Shown: positions 1 through 7,777 of the stretch, in pieces | How the letters are laid out: each line of letters opens with the position of its first letter | Numbering within the stretch: position 1 is the first letter of the stretch | DNA from: Marinobacter nauticus | Lineage (GTDB): Bacteria > Pseudomonadota > Gammaproteobacteria > Enterobacterales > Shewanellaceae | Direction of reading: 5' to 3' | NCBI RefSeq assembly: GCF_019801015.1 | Contig: NZ_JAHVJZ010000011.1 | Span: 1-64,000, forward strand | DNA: 64,000 nucleotides | Position numbers and translations under genes: made by a program | Notes under the pieces: generated by a model | What the model was told of the DNA's origin: nothing | What the model saw: the letters and a program-made list of their open reading frames with translations, nothing else | The model's database searches: none

Positions 1-170
1 GGAGGCAAAGGGGAGTCCAGAGGGGCGAAGCCCTTCTGGCGGCCGCCGGGCCGTCCCGGCAAAGGAGGTGAGTGGAGCACTATCCGTTCATGCCTTTGGC
101 AACCCCGAGAACTAAGCAGTCCCCTTAAAGGGGGCTAATCAAAGCCACCTGCTATGCAGGTGGATTTTTA
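1..170 (+). mobile_element. Right end of an IS200/IS605-type (TnpB) element with putative omegaRNA scaffold
   Basis: Downstream of and overlapping the TnpB tail are several strong hairpins: 17-39 (CCAGA/TCTGG with a GGGC/GCCC core), a GC-rich fold around 40-60, 121-133 (CCCC TTAAA GGGG) and a final perfect stem CCACCTGC/GCAGGTGG at 145-162 followed by ATTTTTA. IS200/IS605 elements end in a subterminal palindrome of this sort, and their reRNA runs through the tnpB 3' end to the right end. The transposon/chromosome junction is probably within about 10-20 bases after 162; I cannot fix it without an empty site. The final hairpin could also act as a terminator. Confidence 0.5.
2..115 (+). CDS. C-terminal tail of a TnpB-type RNA-guided nuclease (5' cut by window edge)
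   Basis: Frame 2 is open from the window edge to TAA at 113-115, giving 37 residues that end HAFGNPEN. That kind of Gly-Asn-Pro-rich tail after a low-complexity Gly/Ser/Arg stretch is typical of IS1341-type TnpB proteins of IS200/IS605 elements. The catalytic RuvC part lies outside the window, so function is inferred from the tail and from the structured 3' flank. The last codons overlap the region that would encode the guide-scaffold (omega/reRNA). Alternative: a non-coding relic of such an element. Confidence 0.55.
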   Translation, partial: EAKGSPEGRSPSGGRRAVPAKEVSGALSVHAFGNPEN

Positions 171-184
171 CTTGCCGGGGCGAT

Positions 185-529
185 TCAGCCCCCGCTGCAG
201 TGGGTCGGGTGCTCGCTGGTGTCCACCAGTGCGCCTTGCCGGTCCAGCACCGCCACCTCTAGCATCCAGTCCTCGGGCTGGAATCGCATCAGCGCCAATG
301 GACTGCCATCAAGCCGCACAATCTGCCACTGAAGGTAGCGGTTGTAGCGGATATTGGGCATGGCGATGTCATCCGGGCGCACCAGCGCATAGCGGCTGAT
401 GTGCCGATCACCGCGATTATCGACGGTGAGATTGAAGTGATGGGGGCCGGCCTGGCATACGTAGTGATCCCCGGGCGCAAAGGGGAGGCTGTCCATAGCG
501 GGTATCAGCGCCAACAGCATCCACAACAT
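185..529 (-). CDS. Small hypothetical exported protein
   Basis: A 114-residue ORF beginning MLWMLLALIPA, a short hydrophobic start that could be a signal peptide, then a soluble domain with cysteines at both ends (YVCQAG near residue 25 and THCSGG at the C terminus) that could form a disulfide. I recognise no family. No strong ribosome site precedes the ATG. The stop codon is only about 20 bases from the transposon right-end hairpin, so the element sits immediately 3' of this gene. Coding status is moderately supported by length and amino acid composition. Confidence 0.5.
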   Translation of the reverse strand: MLWMLLALIPAMDSLPFAPGDHYVCQAGPHHFNLTVDNRGDRHISRYALVRPDDIAMPNIRYNRYLQWQIVRLDGSPLALMRFQPEDWMLEVAVLDRQGALVDTSEHPTHCSGG

Positions 530-725
530 GGCGGCAGTTCGCTAATCCAACTCCCTAACAGCTTAGACCCGGATGGCGGCGAGGATCCGGCCAAGTTGAG
601 CCGCGTTTAACCTGCGGTTCTCCCACTTTCGCGCAATTTGCTGATCTGGCTCAGGAGCGCGGTACGGCTCCGGGCCTAGACTCAAACTAGAACCCGTCCC
701 GTCAGGGCGTTTTCGGAGTGGGTCC

Positions 726-2132
726 ATGATCACGCTGACCTGTCATGGCGCGGCCACGGAAGTGACCGGAAGTCGCCACCTGCTGAACATCAATGGCCGT
801 CAGGTGCTGCTGGATTGCGGCATGCATCAGGGCGGCGAACTGTCCAAGCGCCTGCGCCGCGATACGCTGCCGTTTAAGGCCAGGGAGATCGATGCGGTGG
901 TGCTCTCCCACGCCCATCTGGACCACTCCGGCGCGCTGCCCAGATTGCTGCGCCGGGGCTATCGAGGCCCCATCTACTGCACCGGTGCCACCCTCAATCT
1001 TCTGGCGGTACTGCTTAAAGACGCCTGCAACCTCTATCTGAAAGATCTGGAGCGGGACAACCGAGTACGGCAGCGCCGGGGCCAGAAGGTGCAGGCACCG
1101 GTGTACGACATGGAGGATGTGCTGGCGGTGCTGGAAGCCTGCCAGGTGATGCCTTACAGCCTGGCGACCGAGATCCTGCCCGGCGTCCGCGTGACGCTGC
1201 TGGACGCCGGCCACATTCTGGGGGCCGCGATGGTGCACCTCAGTCTGGATGACGGCGATCGAAGCGGGCCGCTGAGATTGCTGTTTTCGGGGGACCTGGG
1301 CAACCGCGATTCCCCGCTGATGCGGGACCCGGCACCCGTGCCGGAAGTGGACTGGGTGATGATGGAAAGCACCTATGGCAACCGCAATCACCGCAGTTAT
1401 GACGCCACTCTGGAGGAGCTGGAGATGGTACTGGAGTCCGCCCGGGGCGGCGTTATTCTGGTGCCGGCGTTTGCGGTGGGGCGCACCCAGGAGGTGCTGT
1501 TTCAGCTCGGCCGCTTTTATCACCAGGGCAAGCTGGAAGGCTGGCATGTGGTGCTGGACAGCCCGATGGCCATCGAAGTCACTCATATCTACGACCAATG
1601 GCTGGAGCTGATGGATGGCGACGATCTGGCGCAACTGAACGAGCAGGGCAGCACCACCCTTGAAGCGTTTCTTCCCTGCCTTCATCTGACTCAGAACACC
1701 GACGATTCGGTGGCACTGAACCGCATCAATCAGGGGTTGATCATTGTCGCGGGCAGCGGCATGTGCAACGGCGGACGGATTGTTCATCATCTTAAGCACC
1801 GGGTCTGGAACGACAAGACCCACCTGCTGTTTACCGGATTCCAGGCCCGCGGCACGCTGGGCCGGCAATTGGTGGAAGGGGATCAGCGGATCAAACTGTT
1901 TGGCCAGAGCTACGCGGTGCGGGCACAGGTCCACACGCTGGGCGGTTTCTCTGCTCACGCAGACCAACGGCAGTTGCTCGAATGGCTGGGCGCGATTCCG
2001 GGCCAGCCCCGGGTCTTGCTGGTGCACGGCGAGGAGAGTGCCCAACAGACGTTGCAGGAAGCGATCGAGGCCAGATTCGGCCATCAGGTGGGGATCCCTC
2101 TGTTGGGAGAAACCGTGATTTTACGGCCTTGA
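726..2132 (+). CDS. MBL-fold / beta-CASP RNA-processing hydrolase
   Basis: This 468-residue protein opens with a metallo-beta-lactamase domain carrying the metal-binding HAHLDHSG motif (about residues 62-69), continues with SGDLG and the beta-CASP segment, and ends with the C-terminal GGFSAHADQ motif and a late HGEE. That arrangement is the CPSF-73/RNase J-like exonuclease family, zinc-dependent nucleases acting on RNA. Length agrees with the family's usual 450-470 residues. The start ATG at 726 follows GAGTGGGTCC. The gene stands alone, about 85 bases ahead of ycbL. Substrate specificity cannot be read from the sequence. Confidence 0.85.
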   Translation: MITLTCHGAATEVTGSRHLLNINGRQVLLDCGMHQGGELSKRLRRDTLPFKAREIDAVVLSHAHLDHSGALPRLLRRGYRGPIYCTGATLNLLAVLLKDACNLYLKDLERDNRVRQRRGQKVQAPVYDMEDVLAVLEACQVMPYSLATEILPGVRVTLLDAGHILGAAMVHLSLDDGDRSGPLRLLFSGDLGNRDSPLMRDPAPVPEVDWVMMESTYGNRNHRSYDATLEELEMVLESARGGVILVPAFAVGRTQEVLFQLGRFYHQGKLEGWHVVLDSPMAIEVTHIYDQWLELMDGDDLAQLNEQGSTTLEAFLPCLHLTQNTDDSVALNRINQGLIIVAGSGMCNGGRIVHHLKHRVWNDKTHLLFTGFQARGTLGRQLVEGDQRIKLFGQSYAVRAQVHTLGGFSAHADQRQLLEWLGAIPGQPRVLLVHGEESAQQTLQEAIEARFGHQVGIPLLGETVILRP

Positions 2133-2219
2133 TCCAGTTCCCGGCCTGGCCACAAAGCCGGTGGCGACGCTGACAAAGTTTGGTATCCTCGGGCCACGGT
2201 CCCGAACTGCGAGTGAGCC

Positions 2220-2867
2220 ATGAAATATCAGATAATTCCGGTCACCCCCTTCCAGCAGAACTGCTCCCTGGTGTGGTGTGAAAAAACCCTGAAAGGGGCG
2301 GTGATCGATCCCGGCGGTGATGTCGAACGCATTCAGGCGGTGATCAACGAACGCGGTATCGAAGTGGAGAAGGTGCTGCTGACCCACGGCCACATCGACC
2401 ACGCCGGCGCCGCTGACGTCCTGGCACAAGCGCTGGAAGTGGGCATTGAAGGTCCCCATAAGGCGGATCAGTTCTGGCTGGATGGGCTGGCCCATCAGTC
2501 CCAGATGTTCGGCTTTCCGGTGATTGCCACCTTCAGCCCGGGTCGCTACCTGGAAGACGGTGATGTGATCACTTTCGGTGAGGAGCAACTGGAAGTGCTG
2601 CACACGCCGGGCCATACCCCGGGTCATGTGGTGTTCTTCCATCGTGCCGAGAAACTGGCGTTTGTCGGGGATGTCCTGTTCCACGGCTCCATCGGTCGTA
2701 CCGATTTCCCTCAGTCCGACCATCCCACCCTGTTGCACTCCATTACCCAGAAGCTCTGGCCGCTGGGCAATGAGGTCAACTTTATTCCGGGCCATGGTCC
2801 GGGTGCGACCTTCGCCGATGAGCGTCGCAGTAACCCCTTTGTTGCTGACCAAGTACTGCAAGGATAA
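2220..2867 (+). CDS. ycbL: YcbL-type metallo-hydrolase (glyoxalase II-like)
   Basis: A 215-residue single-domain metallo-beta-lactamase-fold enzyme with the glyoxalase II motif THGHIDHAGA (about 58-67), the second metal ligand region HTPGHTPGHV (about 129-138) and the bridging Asp in FVGDVLF. It lacks the C-terminal substrate-binding domain of GloB, as in the YcbL subfamily, whose members hydrolyse S-lactoylglutathione-like thioesters. Start ATG at 2220 follows GAGTGAGCC. It is eight bases from the next gene, so the two are probably cotranscribed. Confidence 0.85.
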   Translation: MKYQIIPVTPFQQNCSLVWCEKTLKGAVIDPGGDVERIQAVINERGIEVEKVLLTHGHIDHAGAADVLAQALEVGIEGPHKADQFWLDGLAHQSQMFGFPVIATFSPGRYLEDGDVITFGEEQLEVLHTPGHTPGHVVFFHRAEKLAFVGDVLFHGSIGRTDFPQSDHPTLLHSITQKLWPLGNEVNFIPGHGPGATFADERRSNPFVADQVLQG

Positions 2868-2875
2868 ACACAAGA

Positions 2876-3340
2876 ATGAAGTCGTATCTTGTTGCTGCCG
2901 CTCTGACCGCGGCGTCTGCGTTTCCCGCTGCCGCCCTGGAGATGGGTCAGGCGTTGCCCTACCTGACTCTGGAAGATCAACACGGCGGCACTCACGCGCT
3001 GACCGGTAACGTTGAAACCCTGCTGTTCACCCGCGACAAGGCGGGCAGTGACGTGGCCAGCGTGGCGCTGGACGGCATTGAGCAATCTGAACTGGAAGCC
3101 AGGCAGGTGGTGTACGTGGCAGACATCAGCATCATGCCCTCCATCATCACCTCGATGTTCGCCCTGCCGAAGATGCGTAAGCAGCCCTGGCTGACCCTGA
3201 TGGACAACAAGGGCGATGCCACCGCCAACTTCCCGCATCAGGCTAACGAAGTGACTCTGGTGCGTTTTGAAGACGGCAACGTCAAAGAAATCCAGTTCTA
3301 CGCCGATGGCACGGAACTGAAATCCGCGCTGGCGCTGTAA
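2876..3340 (+). CDS. Small exported protein, possibly thioredoxin-fold-like
   Basis: 154 residues with a clear Sec signal peptide (MKSYLVAAALTAASAFPAAA, likely cleaved after AAA near residue 20). The mature part begins MGQALPYLTLEDQHGG, which resembles the opening strand of AhpC/TSA-like thioredoxin folds, but no CXXC or peroxidatic cysteine is present; the mature protein has no cysteine at all. It is likely periplasmic, with no predicted catalysis. It follows ycbL by eight bases and is closed by the terminator at 3361. Confidence 0.7.
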   Translation: MKSYLVAAALTAASAFPAAALEMGQALPYLTLEDQHGGTHALTGNVETLLFTRDKAGSDVASVALDGIEQSELEARQVVYVADISIMPSIITSMFALPKMRKQPWLTLMDNKGDATANFPHQANEVTLVRFEDGNVKEIQFYADGTELKSALAL

Positions 3341-3360
3341 GGCCCAGGCAGCAACAAAAA

Positions 3361-3384
3361 AGCCCGCTCAATGAGCGGGCTTTT
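3361..3384. terminator. Bidirectional rho-independent terminator
   Basis: AGCCCGCTC / GAGCGGGCT stem with a two-base core loop, an A-run before it (3356-3361) and TTTT after it. It can end both the plus-strand pair from 2220 and the minus-strand glycerate kinase. Confidence 0.85.
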
Positions 3385-3396
3385 GGTTGTCTGTTG

Positions 3397-3460
3397 CTTC
3401 AGAGCTTCAGAGCTTCAGGGCTTCAGGGCTTCAGGGCTTCAGGGCTTCAGGGCTTCAGGG
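3397..3460. repeat. Octanucleotide tandem repeat, eight copies
   Basis: Eight perfect or near-perfect head-to-tail copies of an 8-bp unit: two copies of CTTCAGAG followed by six of CTTCAGGG. The array overlaps the last codons and stop (3447-3449) of the minus-strand glycerate kinase gene. Because 8 is not a multiple of 3, gain or loss of units at the coding edge would shift frame, but each unit carries a TGA on the minus strand, so all frames close quickly. Confidence 0.95.
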
Positions 3461-4580
3461 CATACATTGCCGCTACATTGCGGGCGGCCTGTCTGAGGAA
3501 GGGGCGGGCGCTGACCAGCGCTTCTTCCAGTGTCATGGGGCGGGGCAGGATGGAGAACACCGCGTCTATGCCGTGAGCGTGCACCACATCCACGTCGTCG
3601 CTCAGGCTGCCAGCCAGGCCGATCACCGGCAGGCCCCGTGCTTTGGCCCGTTTGGCGACCCCCATCGGGGTTTTGCCGTGGATGGTCTGGCTGTCGATGC
3701 GGCCTTCGCCGGTGATCACCAGATCGGCGTCTTCGAGGTGGGCATCCAGCCCGACGGTATCGAGCACAATCTCAATCCCCGGACGCAGCCGGGCGCCGAG
3801 GAAGGCGAGGGCAGCGGCGCCCATGCCACCGGCGGCACCGGCACCGGGCACCTCGGCCACATCCTGTCCCAGTTGCTGCTGAAGGCATTCGGCGTAGTGC
3901 GCCAGGGCAGCGTCCAGTTCGGCGACCACCTCGGCGCTGGCGCCTTTCTGCGGGCCAAATACCGCGGAAGCGCCTTTGGTGCCGCACAGCGGGTTGTCGA
4001 CGTCACAGGCCACTTCAACAGTAAGCTGGGCCAGACGGGGGTCCAGATGACGAGTATCGATGCGGGCCAGCCTTGCCAGCGCCGCGCCACCAGTGGGCAA
4101 CGGTTGCCCCTCGGCGTCCAGCAGTTGTGCACCCAATGCGGCTGCCATCCCGGCACCGCCGTCATTGGTGGCGCTGCCGCCAAGGCCGAGGATCAGGTGT
4201 TGCACACCGAGGTCCAGCGCGGCGCGGATCAGTTCGCCGGTGCCAAAGGTGGTGGTGATGCGGGGGTCACGCTGAGCCGGTTCCACCAGATGCAGGCCTG
4301 AGGCTTCTGCCATCTCCACCACGGCGGTGCTGCCATCGCCCAGCAGGGCAAAGCGGGCGTCCACCGGCTGGCCCAGAGGGCCGGTTACAGTGCGGGTTTC
4401 ATAGCGTCCGCCGGTGGCGTCCACCATCGCCTGCACCGTCCCCTCGCCACCATCGGCAACGGGCACTTTGACGACGCTGGCGTGGGGCAGGGCTTGTTTC
4501 AGGCCCGCCTCAATCTCGGTGGCCACGTCCAGGGCCGATAGGCTCTCTTTATAGGAATCCGGTGCAACGACGATTTTCAC
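3447..4580 (-). CDS. glxK: Glycerate 2-kinase (GlxK/GarK family)
   Basis: A 377-residue protein starting with GTG at 4580, preceded by GGAGAA; the mature-looking N terminus KIVVAPDSYKESLSA is the family signature, followed by VADGGEGTVQAM (about 43-54) and the glycine-rich LGGSATNDGGAG segment. Length fits the usual 375-381 residues. The family phosphorylates D-glycerate with ATP to 2-phosphoglycerate. A longer reading frame extends upstream to 4754 but lacks homology and a ribosome site. It is monocistronic, and its last codons lie inside the octamer repeat. Confidence 0.9.
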   Translation of the reverse strand: MKIVVAPDSYKESLSALDVATEIEAGLKQALPHASVVKVPVADGGEGTVQAMVDATGGRYETRTVTGPLGQPVDARFALLGDGSTAVVEMAEASGLHLVEPAQRDPRITTTFGTGELIRAALDLGVQHLILGLGGSATNDGGAGMAAALGAQLLDAEGQPLPTGGAALARLARIDTRHLDPRLAQLTVEVACDVDNPLCGTKGASAVFGPQKGASAEVVAELDAALAHYAECLQQQLGQDVAEVPGAGAAGGMGAAALAFLGARLRPGIEIVLDTVGLDAHLEDADLVITGEGRIDSQTIHGKTPMGVAKRAKARGLPVIGLAGSLSDDVDVVHAHGIDAVFSILPRPMTLEEALVSARPFLRQAARNVAAMYALKP

Positions 4581-4720
4581 GTTCTTCTCCCTCGTTGGAT
4601 GCGGCGGAATTATGGCCCAAAGGGGGCGCTGTCTCACGGTTTCAGCGCACAAAACTGAACTCACCTCGGGATGGGCCGCACCCCCGGCGCGAATCGACAG
4701 CTTATCCGGGCAGCGGGCAC

Positions 4721-4744
4721 AAAAAAAGCCGCCCGAAGGCGGCT
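4721..4744 (-). terminator. Terminator of the mtrCAB operon
   Basis: GCCGCC-CGAA-GGCGGC stem (4728-4743) with an uninterrupted A7 on the plus strand before it, giving a U-tract for minus-strand transcripts leaving mtrB. Confidence 0.85.
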
Positions 4745-4764
4745 TAGTCAGCAAGGTCGTGACC

Positions 4765-6753
4765 TCACAGGGCGTACTTGAAGGACACCATTACCATATG
4801 GGCGTTGTAGTTGTGACCCCAGTAACCCAGGGTGGTCAGGCCCGGAACCGCGCTGACGCCAACTTCGGCGTAGTCGCTGTCCTGGTAACGCTCATACATG
4901 TAGTCCAGACGAACACCCATACGCTCGGACAGCGCATAGTCACCATAGAAGTTGATGCTGTGGCTGGTGGCGTAGTAGTCGTCGTACGGGACGCTGATGC
5001 CCTGGCTGACGACGGTGTCGCTTTCGGACTCGGCGTACAGGTAGTCACCACCGATGACCAGCTTGTCGCTGAACAGACCGGCGTAGCTGAAGCCCGCACC
5101 CAGGTGGATGAAGCTGTCTTCCACATCCGCGAACCAGTTGGCGGTACCGTTCATAACGGTGCTGCCGGCCTGGGCGGATTCGATCCACTGCTGACCACCA
5201 AAGGCGTGCAGGTTCAGTTTCTCGGACGCGGCCCAGTTCAGGCTCAGGTCGTAACCGTAGTCTTTCGCTTCGGTCAGGCCAATTTCAGACTCGCTGTAGT
5301 CGTCGTTGGCGTAGCGACCGGTAAAGTCGATGGACAGGGTGTCGATCGGAGTGTGGGTGATGCGCAGTTCCGCTTCGGTACGCTCACGGTCGGCCAGGTA
5401 GTAGCGACGCAGCAGGGCATTGTCCTCTTCGGAGGTGCCACGGTTGGCGTCGTACTTGGAGCCATCACGGTTGCTGTAACCGGCTTTCAGACCGAAGTCC
5501 CAGTTGTCCAGGGAGGTCACGCGCAGGCGGGCCCACACGGTGTCTTCGTTGGTCTCTTCGCGGTCCTGCTCGGTGCGCTCTACGTCGCGACGCTCGTAAC
5601 CACCGTCGAGACGGTAGCCGGAGGCGATGCGGTAGCTGGCACCCAGCTTGTAGGTGTTGCGGGTGGTGTCGTACAGCTTCACGGCTTCAACGTTACCGGA
5701 CAGGCCATCAACACTGATGCTGTTGCCCTGCAGAACGTTGGAGCGGTTGTCGCGATCGCTGTGGTCGACGCTGGCGGTCAGGCGCAGCTTGTTGGTGACC
5801 AGAGAGCTGACGCGGAAGTTGGCGTCCAGGGTGCGCACTTCACCGTCGAAGCCGGCGATGCCGCCGATCTTCAGGGTGTCGTCGTCCTGGGTCATCTTGC
5901 CGCTGACCACACGGCCTGCAAAGTGGGTACGGTTGTGGGTGTAGGCCCCGTTCAGTACCACCTGGTAGGCTTCGTTGCTCGGCGCATTGGCCAGAGCCGC
6001 GGTGTTGTTGTCCAGGGTCAGGCTGGTGGCCAGGTTGTTGTCGTACTGAGAGTAGATGTACGACACACCGGTAAACCAGTTCTGACCGGTCAGCTTGGCA
6101 CCCGCTTCCCAACGGTCGGTGGTGCTGTCAACCGGCGCCACGATGTTGGTGGCGGACAGGCCCGCTACAGAGCGGCTCTGAGTGCCGGTTTTGTCTTCAC
6201 GCTGGAAAGTGGCGTAGGTTTCCCACAGCTCGCCGCCCAGATCGAAGGCAAAGCCATAACGCTCACGCTCCAGCTTGAGGTCCTGACGAACCACACTGCC
6301 GGTGTCCACCATGGTGCTGCCGTCGGCGACGTAGCGGCTGTAGGCGTTGTCTTCCTGCCAGGTGGTCAGGGTGCGGTAGTTGAACTCCGCATTGGCCACG
6401 CCGGCTTTACCAACGGACACGTCAGCGCTGCCGTTGCCGGTGCCCAGACGGTCAGTCTGGATGCTGGCGTTGTAGCCGCTTTCAGCGTTGTAGCGGATGT
6501 CGGCGTTCAGTTCGCCAACGCCGCCGTCTTCATTGCCACCGAAGCGGTTAGCGGCGTGGTTGTCATTGGTGGTAACCACACCACCACCAACAGCTACGCT
6601 GCCCTGGTAGCCGTTCACCGGCTCACAACGCTTACACTGCCATTTGTCGGTGTCGACATTCTCCAGGTTGGCGTTGGCCAGGCCGTAGTTGGCCATGGCA
6701 ACGCCGGAGAAGCTGGCCAGGGCCAGGGTGATCAGGTTGAGACGAAAGTTCAT
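4765..6753 (-). CDS. mtrB: MtrB outer-membrane beta-barrel of the electron conduit
   Basis: 662 residues with a signal peptide (MNFRLNLITLALASFSGVAMA), the N-terminal CKRC motif at residues 40-43 that is characteristic of MtrB, and then alternating aromatic/polar strands ending in an aromatic C-terminal strand (VSFKYAL) as in outer-membrane barrels. MtrB forms the sheath through which the decaheme MtrA spans the outer membrane and meets MtrC. It starts 12 bases after mtrA, with an AGGGGGA ribosome site overlapping the mtrA stop region. The gene closes the mtrC-mtrA-mtrB unit. Confidence 0.93.
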   Translation of the reverse strand: MNFRLNLITLALASFSGVAMANYGLANANLENVDTDKWQCKRCEPVNGYQGSVAVGGGVVTTNDNHAANRFGGNEDGGVGELNADIRYNAESGYNASIQTDRLGTGNGSADVSVGKAGVANAEFNYRTLTTWQEDNAYSRYVADGSTMVDTGSVVRQDLKLERERYGFAFDLGGELWETYATFQREDKTGTQSRSVAGLSATNIVAPVDSTTDRWEAGAKLTGQNWFTGVSYIYSQYDNNLATSLTLDNNTAALANAPSNEAYQVVLNGAYTHNRTHFAGRVVSGKMTQDDDTLKIGGIAGFDGEVRTLDANFRVSSLVTNKLRLTASVDHSDRDNRSNVLQGNSISVDGLSGNVEAVKLYDTTRNTYKLGASYRIASGYRLDGGYERRDVERTEQDREETNEDTVWARLRVTSLDNWDFGLKAGYSNRDGSKYDANRGTSEEDNALLRRYYLADRERTEAELRITHTPIDTLSIDFTGRYANDDYSESEIGLTEAKDYGYDLSLNWAASEKLNLHAFGGQQWIESAQAGSTVMNGTANWFADVEDSFIHLGAGFSYAGLFSDKLVIGGDYLYAESESDTVVSQGISVPYDDYYATSHSINFYGDYALSERMGVRLDYMYERYQDSDYAEVGVSAVPGLTTLGYWGHNYNAHMVMVSFKYAL

Positions 6754-6765
6754 AATCTGTCCCCC

Positions 6766-7716
6766 TTAGCGCTGAAGAGCCGAGCCATTGGGATGGTTGG
6801 AACCATGCACCTGGCTGTGGCAGTTGAGGCAGCTCTTACCTGCGGTCATGCGATCGTCACCGGAGTTGAAGATCGGGCTGCCGCTGTGAGCGCTGGCGTG
6901 GCAGCTCTGACACAGCTGCGGAGCGCGCTGAGTCAGCATCGCGTCGTTGACGCTGCCGTGCGGGTTGTGACAGGCGGCGCAATCTTCGGCCACCGGCGCA
7001 TGCTCATACAGGAAAGGGCCGCGCTTCTCCGCGTGACACTCGTAGCAGGTGTCGTTCACGGTGGTGCTGGTCAGGGCCGCTTCGCTCATGGAGCCGTGCG
7101 GGTTGTGACAGTCAGAACAGGTCATGTCTGCCCACTTCATCGGGTGGGAAGAGCGCTTGTTCATGTCCGCTTTCTGGCGAGTGTGGCAGCTGGTGCAGGT
7201 GTCCACTTCGGTCTGACGGTCCAGGATCGGATCCTGAGCAACGTGAACCTGGTGACAGGAGCTACAAGCAACCTCTTCCAGGTTATGCACGGAGCTGTGC
7301 CAGGCCATACGCTCTTCGCCCTGGTGACAGGACAGACATACGCTGTTCTGCTTCTCAGCGGACAGCGGAGCGTCACCACCGAAGGTGATCATCGGCTCTT
7401 TACCGCCACGGTTGTGGCTGCCCATCGGGCCGTGACAGGCTTCACACTGGAGGCCAGCCATCGGGCTCTTGGACTGATCGGCACGGCCATGTACGCCGTC
7501 AAACAGGGCCATCACTTTCTCGGAGCGACGGTGACACATCAGACAGTTGTCAGCGCCTTGCTTGGAGTAGTTGCCCTCGGCGAACTTCTTGTCCAGTACC
7601 GCTTCGTACTCTTGCGGGTCCATATCGCCCCAGCTGTTCGCCGCGGCCGGAGCACTGAGCCCCAGGGCCAGAACGGCGCTGCCAAGCAGGGTAGCGATCA
7701 GATTTTTTGCTTGCAT
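6766..7716 (-). CDS. mtrA: MtrA periplasmic decaheme cytochrome c
   Basis: 316 residues with a signal peptide ending AAAN and exactly ten CXXCH sites (CLMCH, CEACH, CLSCH, CSSCH, CTSCH, CSDCH, CYECH, CAACH, CQSCH, CLNCH), as in the DmsE/MtrA family. The repeated DCHNPHGS segments are typical. MtrA carries electrons from periplasmic carriers through the MtrB barrel to the surface cytochrome MtrC. It lies between mtrC and mtrB, and is separated from mtrC by 61 bases containing a strong hairpin. Its closest relative here is mtrD at 21735. Confidence 0.95.
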   Translation of the reverse strand: MQAKNLIATLLGSAVLALGLSAPAAANSWGDMDPQEYEAVLDKKFAEGNYSKQGADNCLMCHRRSEKVMALFDGVHGRADQSKSPMAGLQCEACHGPMGSHNRGGKEPMITFGGDAPLSAEKQNSVCLSCHQGEERMAWHSSVHNLEEVACSSCHQVHVAQDPILDRQTEVDTCTSCHTRQKADMNKRSSHPMKWADMTCSDCHNPHGSMSEAALTSTTVNDTCYECHAEKRGPFLYEHAPVAEDCAACHNPHGSVNDAMLTQRAPQLCQSCHASAHSGSPIFNSGDDRMTAGKSCLNCHSQVHGSNHPNGSALQR

Positions 7717-7747
7717 AGAGAGGCGTTCCTTATCTGTGCACGATAAC

Positions 7748-7769
7748 GGGAGGGCCTTACGACCCTCCC
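7748..7769 (-). promoter_or_regulatory. Intercistronic hairpin between mtrC and mtrA
   Basis: GGGAGGG and CCCTCCC flank an eight-base loop within the 61-base mtrC-mtrA spacer. There is no T-run on either side, so it is not a good intrinsic terminator. It could stabilise the upstream mtrC message or lower read-through, setting the MtrC:MtrA ratio. Confidence 0.6.
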
Positions 7770-7777
7770 AGCTTGGC

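Noticed and set aside
702-2084. 460-residue minus-strand frame opposite the beta-CASP hydrolase
   Set aside because: Shadow frame without ribosome site; the plus-strand gene carries the HAHLDHSG metal site.
4612-7746. 1044-residue open frame on the plus strand opposite mtrB and mtrA
   Set aside because: It is the antisense shadow of two clear cytochrome-system genes: product is Val/Gly/Ala rich with no domain, no ribosome site, and the opposite strand has ten CXXCH motifs and a signal peptide.
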